This document shows, in pieces, positions 25,575-33,736 of a stretch of 64,000 bases of DNA; the stretch's first letter is position 1, and the number at the start of each line of letters is the position of its first letter. Source of the DNA: UMGS1889 sp964540575 (lineage in GTDB: Bacteria > Bacillota > Clostridia > Oscillospirales > Ruminococcaceae); contig CAZINI010000011.1 of assembly GCA_964540575.1 (NCBI GenBank), positions 1 to 64,000 on the forward strand, given 5' to 3'. The notes under the pieces were generated by a model, which saw only the letters and a program-made list of their open reading frames with translations, was not told the DNA's origin and did not search any database. A program made the translations under genes and the position numbers.

Positions 25575-26780
25575 ATGAATATTACAAATGACATGATCGC
25601 TTCGGTAATAGACAACGGTGACATTTACGTTGATTTCCAGCCGATATTCAGCCTTAACACAAAAAAAGTCATAGGAATGGAGGCACTCAGCCGAGGTGTT
25701 TACAACGGTGAGATAGTTTCCCCCTACTTTATGTTTACATACGCCAGAGAAAACGGTGCCGTTCTGAAGCTTGACAGACTCTGCCGTGAGAAGGCTATGA
25801 GGGCATTCAGCAGCCAGAGCAGTGAAGCAATGCTTTTCATAAACTTTGAAACCTCCGTCCTGAACGAGGTCATTTCGGGTACGGGTGAAATTCTCCGCAC
25901 CGCCGAGGAAAACAGGCTCTCCAGCCGAAATATCGTTATCGAGCTGAACGAATCTATGGTAAAGGACAACTTCAATCTGATGAAATTCGTGGACTTTTAC
26001 CGCAGCCGTGGATTTCTTATTGCTCTCGATAACGTTGGTACGGGCTTTGATACACTCAATCGGATACGCCTTGTAAATCCCGATATTATCAAGATCGACA
26101 AAATGATCGTTACGGGAATAGAGTCAAGCAACTATAATCAGGAGGTTTTCAAGTCCATAATCAACACCGCAAGACAGTGCGGTGCAATGACCGTTGCCGA
26201 GGGCGTTGAAACGGTGGACGAGGTCATCACCTGTATGCTTATGGGCGTTGACTATTTTCAGGGATATTACTTCTCCCGTCCCGATAAGTTCAACACGCTG
26301 TTCTCCAACGATACAAGAATTCGCCTTGAAGCAGCGGCACAGAAGCTCAATATCAGCATAAAGAAAAATCCCACCGTTGTTACAATGCAGGTGGAAACTT
26401 ACAAACGCATCATCTACGACCTGATAAACCGTCTGAGCTGCTCCGACGGCACCGATTATGACCGTGAGCTTGAAGAATATCTGGCAGAACATGACGAGCT
26501 GGAAGCCGCATTCCTTATTGACAAAAACGGCGTTCAGATAACTCAAACGGTCATGCACCCCGATCAGGAAATTATGAGCGGCTTCTCGCCCGCTGTCCCC
26601 GGGGATAATCACGGCATAAAGAATTATTTCTATGCTGTCAGCGAACAGATAGAAGACCCGTTCATCTCGGGCTGGTATATTTCCGCCGCAACGGGTATGT
26701 CCTGCAAGACTATTTCCTCGAAGTTTTACAGCAAAACGGGCGATATTATCGTTGCCTGTGTTGACCTGAAAAAACGCTGA
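25575..26780 (+). CDS. EAL-domain protein with altered active site
   Basis: 401 residues. Residues about 15-245 are an EAL (cyclic di-GMP phosphodiesterase) domain. The metal and catalytic positions can be traced: Glu36 in MEALSRG, Asn90, Glu123 in IELNES, Asp152, Lys173, Glu209 in AEGVET and Gln229. The second Asp of the DDFG motif is Asn153 (LDNVGTGFD), a change at a metal-binding position that usually lowers or removes activity. Residues about 260-400 form a PAS/Cache-like sensor domain, as in Bacillus YkuI. No GGDEF partner is in the window. Likely a cyclic di-GMP sensor or weak hydrolase; which one is inference. Confidence 0.85.
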   Translation: MNITNDMIASVIDNGDIYVDFQPIFSLNTKKVIGMEALSRGVYNGEIVSPYFMFTYARENGAVLKLDRLCREKAMRAFSSQSSEAMLFINFETSVLNEVISGTGEILRTAEENRLSSRNIVIELNESMVKDNFNLMKFVDFYRSRGFLIALDNVGTGFDTLNRIRLVNPDIIKIDKMIVTGIESSNYNQEVFKSIINTARQCGAMTVAEGVETVDEVITCMLMGVDYFQGYYFSRPDKFNTLFSNDTRIRLEAAAQKLNISIKKNPTVVTMQVETYKRIIYDLINRLSCSDGTDYDRELEEYLAEHDELEAAFLIDKNGVQITQTVMHPDQEIMSGFSPAVPGDNHGIKNYFYAVSEQIEDPFISGWYISAATGMSCKTISSKFYSKTGDIIVACVDLKKR

Positions 26781-26793
26781 AAAATCCGTCCAA

Positions 26794-26850
26794 AGCCATA
26801 AAAAAGAAGCCTTTCCCGCAAATTTTCGGGAAAGGCTTCTTTTTATGGCT
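26794..26850. terminator. long bidirectional terminator
   Basis: AAAAAGAAGCCTTTCCCG pairs with CGGGAAAGGCTTCTTTTT, and an outer AGCCAT/ATGGCT extends the stem. It serves the EAL gene on the plus strand and the DUF4364 gene on the minus strand, whose stop codon lies inside the hairpin. Confidence 0.85.
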
Positions 26851-27397
26851 TTTCTTCCTCATTTTCGAGGATAAAATCAATGACCTTGCGGTAAAATTCA
26901 ACGGGGTCGGCAAAGATCTTGTTCTTCATAAACTCTGCCTGCTCACTGTCGGGAGCATAGACGCTCATTTTCAGAAGGTCAAAGCCGCTGTCCTTGATGA
27001 CCGTGTTCAGATAACAGCCGTTTGGAGCGTCGGTGATGGTGTTATCAACTATGGCATTTCGGCGTTTCACCGACATATACCGCAGTGCAGCGGTCATAAG
27101 GCGTTCACGGAATATTCCCGGAACATTATCGGCAAAAAACTCGGCACTCATTTTGCCCTTTTCACCGATAGTATAGACCTTTTTGCCGTCCTTTTCGCTG
27201 ACGATTATCGCACCCGTTTCTGCAAGGACAGTCACCGCATCGGTAAAATAAAAGTAGTTGATTATCTCACTGTCCGAAATGATCTCCAAAAGCTCATCGT
27301 GGGTTATGGGAACATTCAGCTTGTTCAGAAGATAACAAAGCAGAATTTTGACCGAGTGAAGCGAATTCACTTCAATATGTGCAATATCTCCGTCCAT
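26843..27397 (-). CDS. DUF4364-family winged-helix protein
   Basis: 184 residues. The N-terminal half shows a winged-helix pattern (LNVPITHDELLEIISDS, then YFTDAVTVLAETGAIIVSE with TIGEKGKMSAEFF), matching DUF4364, a common small regulator-like family of Clostridia. It is the last gene of the aro operon, 31 bases after aroC, and could be a regulator or a passenger. GGAGG precedes the start. Confidence 0.75.
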   Translation of the reverse strand: MDGDIAHIEVNSLHSVKILLCYLLNKLNVPITHDELLEIISDSEIINYFYFTDAVTVLAETGAIIVSEKDGKKVYTIGEKGKMSAEFFADNVPGIFRERLMTAALRYMSVKRRNAIVDNTITDAPNGCYLNTVIKDSGFDLLKMSVYAPDSEQAEFMKNKIFADPVEFYRKVIDFILENEEEKP

Positions 27398-27428
27398 ATT
27401 ACCCTCCTAAATCGTTGTCGGAACGCCG

Positions 27429-28520
27429 TCAGAAATTGGGATAATCCAGCATATGAGAAAGAATTGCGATATTGGCAGCCGCTTCAACGCACGGAACGGC
27501 TCTCGGCACTACGCAGGGGTCGTGTCTGCCCTTGACGGTGATAACATCGTTTGTCATCGAAGAATAATCGATGGTGTTCTGCTCCCTTGCAATTGACGGA
27601 GTGGGCTTGAACGCCGTACGGAACACAATAGGCATACCCGAGGAGATGCCGCCAAGAATACCGCCGTGATTGTTGGTTTTCGTGAGAACATGTCCCTGTT
27701 CGTTCACATAGAACTCATCATTATTCTGACTTCCCGTAAGATTTACCACGTTAAAGCCCGCACCAAACTCAATGCCCTTAACAGCGGGAATCCCGAAAAC
27801 CAGCCTTGAAATGCTGTTTTCCAGACCTTCAAACATAGGCGAACCCACGCCTGCGGGAACGTTGATGACCGCACATTCCACAATACCGCCAAGGCTGTCG
27901 AGAGAAGTTCTTGCCGCCTCAATGTCAGCGATCATCGCTTCGCCCTTTTTATCGTTGATAACGGGGAATTTCTTATGTCTGAGAGCGATCGCCTGCTCCC
28001 TTGTAATATTTGTGGGATCAAAGGCAGCATCCTTGATCTTGTGTATCTGCTTGATATGAGTTGCGGTGTAGATACCACGTCTTTCCAGTATCTGACCGCA
28101 GATAGCACCTGCAAAAACCAGCGGAGCAGTCAGCCGACCGGAAAAATGTCCGCCGCCCCTGACATCGTTAAAGCCCTTGTATCGCAGTGCTCCCGTATAA
28201 TCAGCGTGACCCGGACGGGCAAGCTTTGCAACATTTCCATAGTCTTGGGAATGCTGGTCGGTGTTGTTGATGAAAACCGCAAGAGGTGTGCCTGTGGTGC
28301 GTCCGTTGTAAACGCCCGACATAATATTCGGCATATCGCTTTCTCTTCGCTGAGTTGAGGTTTTATCCTTTTTGGGTGCTCTGCGTTCCATAAAGGAAAG
28401 CAGTTCCTCCATATCGATAGCTTCCCCGGGAGGAAGGTTGTCGATAACCGCACCGATAGCAGGTCCGTGAGATTCGCCGAATATGGATATGGTAATATTG
28501 TGATTCCAGAAGGATGACAA
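27429..28520 (-). CDS. aroC: chorismate synthase
   Basis: 363 residues. It converts 5-enolpyruvylshikimate-3-phosphate to chorismate with reduced FMN, the last common step of aromatic amino acid synthesis. Signatures are GESHGPAIGAVIDNLPPG at the N-terminus, GRLTAPLVFAGAICGQ, and GGILGGISSGMPIVFR with PTPSI. RHDPCVVPRAVPCVEA near the end is also diagnostic. It follows aroA by 26 bases. Confidence 0.97.
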   Translation of the reverse strand: MSSFWNHNITISIFGESHGPAIGAVIDNLPPGEAIDMEELLSFMERRAPKKDKTSTQRRESDMPNIMSGVYNGRTTGTPLAVFINNTDQHSQDYGNVAKLARPGHADYTGALRYKGFNDVRGGGHFSGRLTAPLVFAGAICGQILERRGIYTATHIKQIHKIKDAAFDPTNITREQAIALRHKKFPVINDKKGEAMIADIEAARTSLDSLGGIVECAVINVPAGVGSPMFEGLENSISRLVFGIPAVKGIEFGAGFNVVNLTGSQNNDEFYVNEQGHVLTKTNNHGGILGGISSGMPIVFRTAFKPTPSIAREQNTIDYSSMTNDVITVKGRHDPCVVPRAVPCVEAAANIAILSHMLDYPNF

Positions 28521-28546
28521 GAAGCTTCAGCCCTTTCTAAATTTTA

Positions 28547-29788
28547 TCAGTTTACCTCGATCTTTCCGCCAAGCCGAGCAAAATCATCAAAGAACGTGGG
28601 ATAGGATTTGTTCACTGCCTCTGCACCCAGAATGGTAACGGGACCTTCTGCCCTGAGAGCCGCTATTGCAGCGGACATTACTATTCTGTGGTCATTGCAG
28701 CCGTTGACCGTCCCGCCCTTAAGGGTCTGAACGGGCAATATCTCCAGCCTGTCGTCAAACGCCTTAACATTTCCGCCGATAGCATTCAGTACATCTGCGA
28801 TTGCTGTAAGGCGGTCGCTTTCCTTGATTTTAAGCCGCTTTGCACCAACGATCTCCGACTTCCCGGACGTGAAAGAAGCCAGCACCGTAAGTATCGGCAC
28901 CAGGTCGGGAATGTCGGAAGCGTCCGCCGTAAATCCGTTCAGGACGCCGCTGTTATTATTATAACCTATTTCATCTAAAATTTCAAGGATTTTCTTATCT
29001 CCCTGTACAGAATTTTTATTAAGATTTTTTACATCGACCGATGAACCCAGTGCATTTGCGGTAAAAAAGAATGCAGCCTGAGAAAAATCCCCCTCAACGG
29101 CACAGTTTTTCGCCTGATAATGCTGATTTCCACGGATAAGATAGCAAAGCTGTCCATCAATGACCGCTTCTCTTACGGAAATGCCGAAATCCCGAAGAAC
29201 GGAAACCGTCATATCCGCATAAGGCTTAGACTCCAGACGGGAGGTCAGCTTGATAACTGAATCGCCCGAACAAAGAGGCAGTGCAAACAAAAGCCCTGTT
29301 ATAAACTGTGAAGAAATGTCCCCCTCAAGGAGATATTCCCCGTGGCAAAGCCTGCCGCTGACGGAAAAGGGCATAGTATTCCTATAATCGAATGAAATGC
29401 CTTTTTTGCTCATCTCTCTGATATATGGGGTGATGGGTCTTTCGGGAAGCTTTCCCCTGCCCCTGAATTCGGCGGATATTCCCAATGCCGATGCCACGGG
29501 AATGAGAAAACGCAGGGTCGAACCGCTTTCGCAGCAGTCGATAACAGCCGTTTCCTTCGGAGATGCGATCCCCCTGACCGTATACTCACTGCCGTTTACG
29601 GAAATTTCCGCACCCATAGCAGTCAGAGCGGAAACAGTCGCCGCAATATCCACCGAGCCCGTAACATTGGACACCACCGACACTCCGTCCGAAAGAGCGG
29701 CAGCTATCAAACATCGGTGAGAGAAGCTTTTGGAGGACGGAATATCCACATTTCCCGAAAGCCGTCCGGGATAAACGGTAACGTTCAT
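28547..29788 (-). CDS. aroA: EPSP synthase (3-phosphoshikimate 1-carboxyvinyltransferase)
   Basis: 413 residues. It transfers the enolpyruvyl group of PEP to shikimate-3-phosphate. The N-terminal GNVDIPSSKSFSHRCLIAAA, ESGSTLRFLIP, SSQFITGLLFALPL and LKIKESDRLTAI are family signatures covering both domains. The SGSTLRF context with Ala94-equivalent SALG suggests a class I or intermediate type, which I cannot settle by eye. Only 4 bases separate it from aroB upstream. Confidence 0.96.
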   Translation of the reverse strand: MNVTVYPGRLSGNVDIPSSKSFSHRCLIAAALSDGVSVVSNVTGSVDIAATVSALTAMGAEISVNGSEYTVRGIASPKETAVIDCCESGSTLRFLIPVASALGISAEFRGRGKLPERPITPYIREMSKKGISFDYRNTMPFSVSGRLCHGEYLLEGDISSQFITGLLFALPLCSGDSVIKLTSRLESKPYADMTVSVLRDFGISVREAVIDGQLCYLIRGNQHYQAKNCAVEGDFSQAAFFFTANALGSSVDVKNLNKNSVQGDKKILEILDEIGYNNNSGVLNGFTADASDIPDLVPILTVLASFTSGKSEIVGAKRLKIKESDRLTAIADVLNAIGGNVKAFDDRLEILPVQTLKGGTVNGCNDHRIVMSAAIAALRAEGPVTILGAEAVNKSYPTFFDDFARLGGKIEVN

Positions 29789-29792
29789 ATTA

Positions 29793-30851
29793 TCATCCTT
29801 TCAGCAGCTCTAAAAACTCGGGAATGGGCATCTTTTTGATAAACGACTTCCCCGCTTCCTCGCAAATAATTATATTAATGGAACCGCCCATTCGCTTCTT
29901 GTCATTGAGAGCGGCTTCGCCCAGCTCATAGGGCTTCGGCTCAACGGAGATATTCAGCTTGTAGCTGTCCAGACAGGCGGTCAGCTCGTCCGTAAGCCCC
30001 TTGCGGCAAAGACCGTTATCCTCCGCAAGACGGGTTATCATCATCATTCCCACCGCAACAGCCTTGCCGTGGGAAATTCCCGTGTAATTGTAATACTGCT
30101 CGATGGAATGTGCAAGGGTGTGACCGAAGTTGAGAAGCATTCTCTCCCCCGTGTCGAACTCGTCATTTTCCACCACATCACGCTTTATCGCAACACATTC
30201 GGCAATGACATCTTCCAGAATTTCGCCGATATTTCCCAGATCATGCAGAGAGAGTTTTCGGAAAAGCTCCGCCGACCTTATCATACCGTACTTAACGACC
30301 TCGCCCATTCCGTCAATGAAATATTCCTCGGGAAGAGTGGAAAGAGCGTCAATATCGCAGATAACAAGCTTAGGCTGCTTGAATGCTCCCACAAGATTTT
30401 TCCCCGCCTTAATGTCAACAGCGGTCTTTCCGCCCACCGATGAATCCACTTGAGCCAGCAGAGTTGTGGGTATCTGCACGAAATCTATCCCCCGGAGATA
30501 AGCGGCGGAAGCAAAGCCCGCCATATCTCCCGTAACGCCGCCGCCCAGAGCAACTATCACGTCCGAACGGGTAATGTGATTTTCCGCAAGAAAATCAAAT
30601 ATTTCCCCGAGTACCGTGAGATTTTTTGAAGCCTCTCCGTGGGGAAATGTGAAGCTTACGACCTCGAAGCCCGCTGCATTAAGGGACCTTTCCACCCGCT
30701 CGCCGTATAAGCCGTAAACCGTATCATCTGAAACGATAGCCGCCTTTGCCGCCTTGCTGACCTGCCTTATCCGTTCGCCGCAGCTGTCGATCAAGTTATG
30801 TCCGATAACCACATCATAACTCTGAGAAGCATTGACTCTGATAGTCTGCAT
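29793..30851 (-). CDS. aroB: 3-dehydroquinate synthase
   Basis: 352 residues. It cyclises DAHP to 3-dehydroquinate with NAD and a divalent metal, the second shikimate step. Visible motifs: FPHGEASKNL, VALGGGVTGDMAGFASAAYLRG (NAD binding), PTTLLAQVDSSVGGKTAVD, and LNFGHTLAHSIEQ with GISHGKAVAVGM for the metal ligands. It follows aroF by 26 bases with an AAAGGAG site. Confidence 0.97.
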   Translation of the reverse strand: MQTIRVNASQSYDVVIGHNLIDSCGERIRQVSKAAKAAIVSDDTVYGLYGERVERSLNAAGFEVVSFTFPHGEASKNLTVLGEIFDFLAENHITRSDVIVALGGGVTGDMAGFASAAYLRGIDFVQIPTTLLAQVDSSVGGKTAVDIKAGKNLVGAFKQPKLVICDIDALSTLPEEYFIDGMGEVVKYGMIRSAELFRKLSLHDLGNIGEILEDVIAECVAIKRDVVENDEFDTGERMLLNFGHTLAHSIEQYYNYTGISHGKAVAVGMMMITRLAEDNGLCRKGLTDELTACLDSYKLNISVEPKPYELGEAALNDKKRMGGSINIIICEEAGKSFIKKMPIPEFLELLKG

Positions 30852-30877
30852 AATCGCATCTCCTTTTAATGGAATAA

Positions 30878-31891
30878 TCAGCCGATGGAACGTCCCATAA
30901 ACTTAGCGGTCGCAGTGATCTTTTCCATAACCTCCGCAAAGCGTGCGGGAGTCAGCTGCTGACCGCCGTCGGACAGTGCACTTCTGGGGTCGTTGTGGAC
31001 CTCAATTTCAAGAGCGTCTGCACCTGCAACGATAGCCGCAAGGGAGAGAGGTTCGATAAGGGAGGTCAGACCGCCTGCATGAGAGGGGTCGGCACATACA
31101 GGCAGATGAGATTTCTGCTTGATAAGGGGCAGAGCGGAAACATCGAAAGTGTTTCTTGTCATAGTTTCAAAAGTTCTGATACCTCTTTCGCAGAGAATGA
31201 CCTGCTGATTTCCCTCGGACATTATGTATTCGGCGGACATAAGCAGCTCCTCGATAGTATTTGCAAGACCTCTCTTAAGGAGAACGGGCTTGTTAACACG
31301 TCCGAGAGCCTTCAACAGCTCGAAATTCTGCATATTTCTCGCACCCACCTGTATAACGTCAATATCGGTGAAAAGATCAATATCGGCAGCACTCATTATT
31401 TCGGTAACGATAGGCAGACCTGTGATGCTTCTTGCCTTGATAAGCAGCTCAATGCCCTTTTCACGAAGTCCCTGGAAGGAATAGGGAGAAGTTCTGGGCT
31501 TGAATGCACCGCCTCTGAGCATTGTTGCACCCGCTTCCTTAACAGCGATAGCAGTTGTAACGATCTGCTCCTCCGACTCGACCGAACAGGGACCTGCAAT
31601 CACCTGCAAAGAGCCGTTGCCTATCTTAACGCCGCCGCAGTCGATAACGGTGTCATCGGGATGGAATTTTCTGTTAGCATTCTTGTAAGGCTCCTGCACA
31701 CGCTGAACATTTTCAACGCATTCCTGAGCCATAAGGGACTCAATGTCAATGTGAGAAGTATCACCGACCAGACCCATAATGTTCTTATGAGCACCTGTGA
31801 TCTCATTGATCTTGACATCGTGCTTGTCAAGAATAGAGCGAAGTCTGTCAATACTTTCCTTGCCTGCATTTTGCTTTAAAATAATGATCAT
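30878..31891 (-). CDS. aroF: DAHP synthase, type I-beta, operon copy
   Basis: 337 residues. It condenses PEP and erythrose-4-phosphate, the committed step of aromatic synthesis. Residues 1-70 are a ferredoxin-like regulatory domain typical of I-beta enzymes, known in the family to mediate feedback inhibition. The catalytic barrel shows IAGPCSVESEEQI, GGAFKPRTSPYSFQG, IQVGARNMQNFELLK, LLKRGLANTIEE and ADPSHAGG. It heads the operon, sits 13 bases beyond an attenuator-type terminator, and has AGGAGG ahead of the ATG. A paralogue lies at 32493-33509. Confidence 0.97.
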   Translation of the reverse strand: MIIILKQNAGKESIDRLRSILDKHDVKINEITGAHKNIMGLVGDTSHIDIESLMAQECVENVQRVQEPYKNANRKFHPDDTVIDCGGVKIGNGSLQVIAGPCSVESEEQIVTTAIAVKEAGATMLRGGAFKPRTSPYSFQGLREKGIELLIKARSITGLPIVTEIMSAADIDLFTDIDVIQVGARNMQNFELLKALGRVNKPVLLKRGLANTIEELLMSAEYIMSEGNQQVILCERGIRTFETMTRNTFDVSALPLIKQKSHLPVCADPSHAGGLTSLIEPLSLAAIVAGADALEIEVHNDPRSALSDGGQQLTPARFAEVMEKITATAKFMGRSIG

Positions 31892-31904
31892 TTTTTATTC
31901 CTCC

Positions 31905-31944
31905 TAAAATAAAAAACTGCGGACTACACAAAATAGCCGCAGTT
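31905..31944 (-). terminator. attenuator terminator ahead of aroF
   Basis: On the minus strand AACTGCGG (31944-31937) pairs with CCGCAGTT (31922-31915), and CTA/TAG extends the stem inward. TTTTTATTTT follows. It ends just upstream of the aroF ribosome site and downstream of the leader peptide, so it can switch the whole aro operon off. Confidence 0.75.
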
Positions 31945-31983
31945 AAGATACGATATTTATCAGGGCATACGCCGTAAAAAATA

Positions 31984-32091
31984 CTACCTATTGCAGCAAT
32001 TCCATTTTTTTGCACAAAAAAATCGTCCAAAGCTATAAAAGCCAAGACCTGCAAAAAATATGAAATTTACAGCAGCAATAAGGTTCAGCAC
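31984..32091 (-). CDS. aromatic-rich leader peptide of the aro operon (35 aa)
   Basis: A GTG-start frame lies 9 bases beyond a perfect GGAGG (32105-32101), 27 bases from the predicted transcription start. The 35-residue product holds seven Phe, one Tyr and one Trp, including NFIFF, FYSF and GRFF. A terminator follows 40 bases after the stop codon, directly ahead of aroF. This is the layout of transcription attenuation by a leader peptide, as in the pheA, pheST and trp leaders of proteobacteria. The peptide is also hydrophobic and could be a small membrane protein, so the regulatory role is inferred from position and composition. Confidence 0.6.
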   Translation of the reverse strand: MLNLIAAVNFIFFAGLGFYSFGRFFCAKKWNCCNR

Positions 32092-32124
32092 AGCGAATAT
32101 CCTCCAAATTTTTTTACGTTATTA

Positions 32125-32153
32125 ATTATAAACCCAAAATTTTCTGCTGTCAA
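32125..32153 (-). promoter_or_regulatory. perfect consensus promoter of the aro operon
   Basis: TTGACA (32153-32148), 17 bases, TATAAT (32130-32125) on the minus strand. Transcription should start near 32118, about 13 bases upstream of the leader peptide's ribosome site. Confidence 0.85.
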
Positions 32154-32247
32154 GTATTTTTTTAGATTTTAACTTTTTGTACACATTATATCAAATCGGC
32201 ATATACTGATACAAAAGCTATTCTATACACCGAAAGGAATGAACGAA

Positions 32248-32433
32248 ATGAACGGAGAAACAGCAGCTGCAACCGTAACTGCGGCAGCCGCAGCAATAGC
32301 ACAGAACCGCACTGTCGAAGAAATTGAACTGCTGGGCGTTCTGTTCACTCAGCTGGGTGATACACTGGTAACAATTGCCGCATTCCGAAGCAGCAGCGAA
32401 CGTAATACTAATAACCAAACAGACAAAAAATAA
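32248..32433 (+). CDS. DUF6774-like small protein
   Basis: About 61 residues. An Ala-rich N-terminus (AAATVTAAAAAIAQNRTVEE) is followed by LLGVLFTQLGDTLVTIAAFR and a polar tail, matching the small DUF6774-type proteins of Clostridia as I remember them. AAAGGA fits the ATG at 32248 (9 bases), not the ATG at 32239. It stands alone between two aroF copies on the other strand and has its own terminator. Function unknown. Confidence 0.65.
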   Translation: MNGETAAATVTAAAAAIAQNRTVEEIELLGVLFTQLGDTLVTIAAFRSSSERNTNNQTDKK

Positions 32434-32443
32434 CGATCATCCG

Positions 32444-32472
32444 CCGCATATCTCGCATTTCGGGATATGCGG
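32444..32472. terminator. terminator between DUF6774 gene and second aroF
   Basis: CCGCATATC and GATATGCGG form a 9-bp stem that continues inward with CG/CG, between two convergent genes. Confidence 0.6.
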
Positions 32473-32492
32473 CAGCAGTGTTTATCGGCAAA

Positions 32493-33509
32493 TTATCTGC
32501 CCAGCTTCTTGCCCTCGAATTCGATCCTACGCTTCAGATCGCCCATAAGCTCGTCAAACTGAACGGGATTAAGGGACTGTGCACCATCGCAGAGAGCCTT
32601 TGCGGGATTGTTATGCACCTCGATCATCAGACCGTCCGCACCGGCGGCAACAGCAGTCTTTGCAAGGGGCTCAACCATCCAGTTGATGCCGGCAGCATGG
32701 CTGGGGTCGATGATAACAGGCAGATGAGTCAGCCTGTGGAGCATAGGAACAGCGGAAATATCCAGCGTATTTCTCATTGAAGTTTCAAATGTTCTGATTC
32801 CTCTTTCGCAAAGGATAATGTTCTGATTTCCGCCTGCGGCAATGTATTCTGCGGACATAAGCAGCTCCTCAATGGTGTTTGCAAGGCCTCTCTTCAGGAG
32901 GATAGGCTTATTGCTGCGTCCCAGCTCCTTAAGAAGCTCGAAATTCTGCATATTTCTTGCACCAACCTGAATAAGGTCAACATCGGCAAATAGGTCAAGA
33001 TGATTGAGATTCATTATCTCGGTAACGATAGGCAGTCCGGTAGCTTCCTTTGCCTTAAGCAAAAGCTTTATGCCCTCGCCGTGCAGTCCCTGGAATGAGT
33101 AGGGAGATGTTCTGGGCTTGAATGCACCGCCTCTGAGCATTGTTGCACCGCTCTTCTTAACGTCCTCGGCGACCTCGATGACCTGCTCTTCGGATTCTAC
33201 CGAGCAAGGTCCCGCAATTACCTGAAAGCTCTTTCCGCCGACGGGGATACCGCTTACGTCAATAACGCTGTCCTCGGGGTGCATTTTGCGGTTTACCTGC
33301 TTGTACGGCTCGGAAATTCTCTTGACGGTATCAACAATATCGATACTCTGGAGGTAGTCAATGTCTATCTTGGTGGTGTCGCCGATAAGTCCCACAACGG
33401 TATGTGCAGTACCCTCGCTGACATTGGTCTTGACTCCTCTGCCGTGGAGGTCGTCAAGCAGATTTTTTACCTTTTCTTCATTGGGATTGCTCTTAAGTAC
33501 GATGATCAT
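32493..33509 (-). CDS. aroF: DAHP synthase, type I-beta, second copy
   Basis: 338 residues and clearly paralogous to the aroF copy at 30878-31891: the same ferredoxin-like N-domain and the barrel signatures VIAGPCSVESEEQV, GGAFKPRTSPYSFQG, QVGARNMQNFELLK and IDPSHAAGI. The regulatory domains of the two copies differ much more than the barrels, which suggests different feedback inhibitors. This copy is transcribed alone from a near-consensus promoter and lacks the leader peptide and attenuator found ahead of the other copy. Confidence 0.96.
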   Translation of the reverse strand: MIIVLKSNPNEEKVKNLLDDLHGRGVKTNVSEGTAHTVVGLIGDTTKIDIDYLQSIDIVDTVKRISEPYKQVNRKMHPEDSVIDVSGIPVGGKSFQVIAGPCSVESEEQVIEVAEDVKKSGATMLRGGAFKPRTSPYSFQGLHGEGIKLLLKAKEATGLPIVTEIMNLNHLDLFADVDLIQVGARNMQNFELLKELGRSNKPILLKRGLANTIEELLMSAEYIAAGGNQNIILCERGIRTFETSMRNTLDISAVPMLHRLTHLPVIIDPSHAAGINWMVEPLAKTAVAAGADGLMIEVHNNPAKALCDGAQSLNPVQFDELMGDLKRRIEFEGKKLGR

Positions 33510-33613
33510 AATATTTCTTTCCTTTCAGTTTGCATAAAATCTATGCAGTAAATTTAGATAAATTTCTCTAGTTCACTTTAAAGCACACAAGCTTTAAAGC
33601 TTTTATGTATTGA

Positions 33614-33642
33614 AGTATAACATATAAATTCAAGTTTGTCAA
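33614..33642 (-). promoter_or_regulatory. promoter of the second aroF
   Basis: TTGACA (33642-33637), 17 bases, TATACT (33619-33614) on the minus strand. The leader of about 95 bases holds a GCTTTAAAGC/GCTTTAAAG inverted repeat but no leader peptide or terminator. Confidence 0.75.
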
Positions 33643-33679
33643 GGCTTTTTTTAAATTTTTTTCAATGTAATAAAACATA

Positions 33680-33717
33680 CTCCCCCGAGCTGCGTGTTTT
33701 TCCGCAAATCGGGGGAG
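33680..33717 (-). terminator. terminator of the membrane protein gene
   Basis: CTCCCCCGA pairs with TCGGGGGAG, with an inner GCG/CGC. On the minus strand it is followed by TATGTTTTATT. Confidence 0.65.
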
Positions 33718-33736
33718 ATTTTTCGATTATTAACGC

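Noticed and set aside
31984..32091. Leader peptide read as a stand-alone membrane protein gene only
   Set aside because: Its hydrophobicity allows this, but the terminator that follows and the aromatic content next to aromatic genes favour a regulatory role; kept as an alternative in the entry.
31892..32120. T-box riboswitch ahead of aroF
   Set aside because: No Stem I, no specifier-type bulge and no T-box sequence (AGGGTGGnACCGCG-like) is present; the leader encodes a peptide instead.
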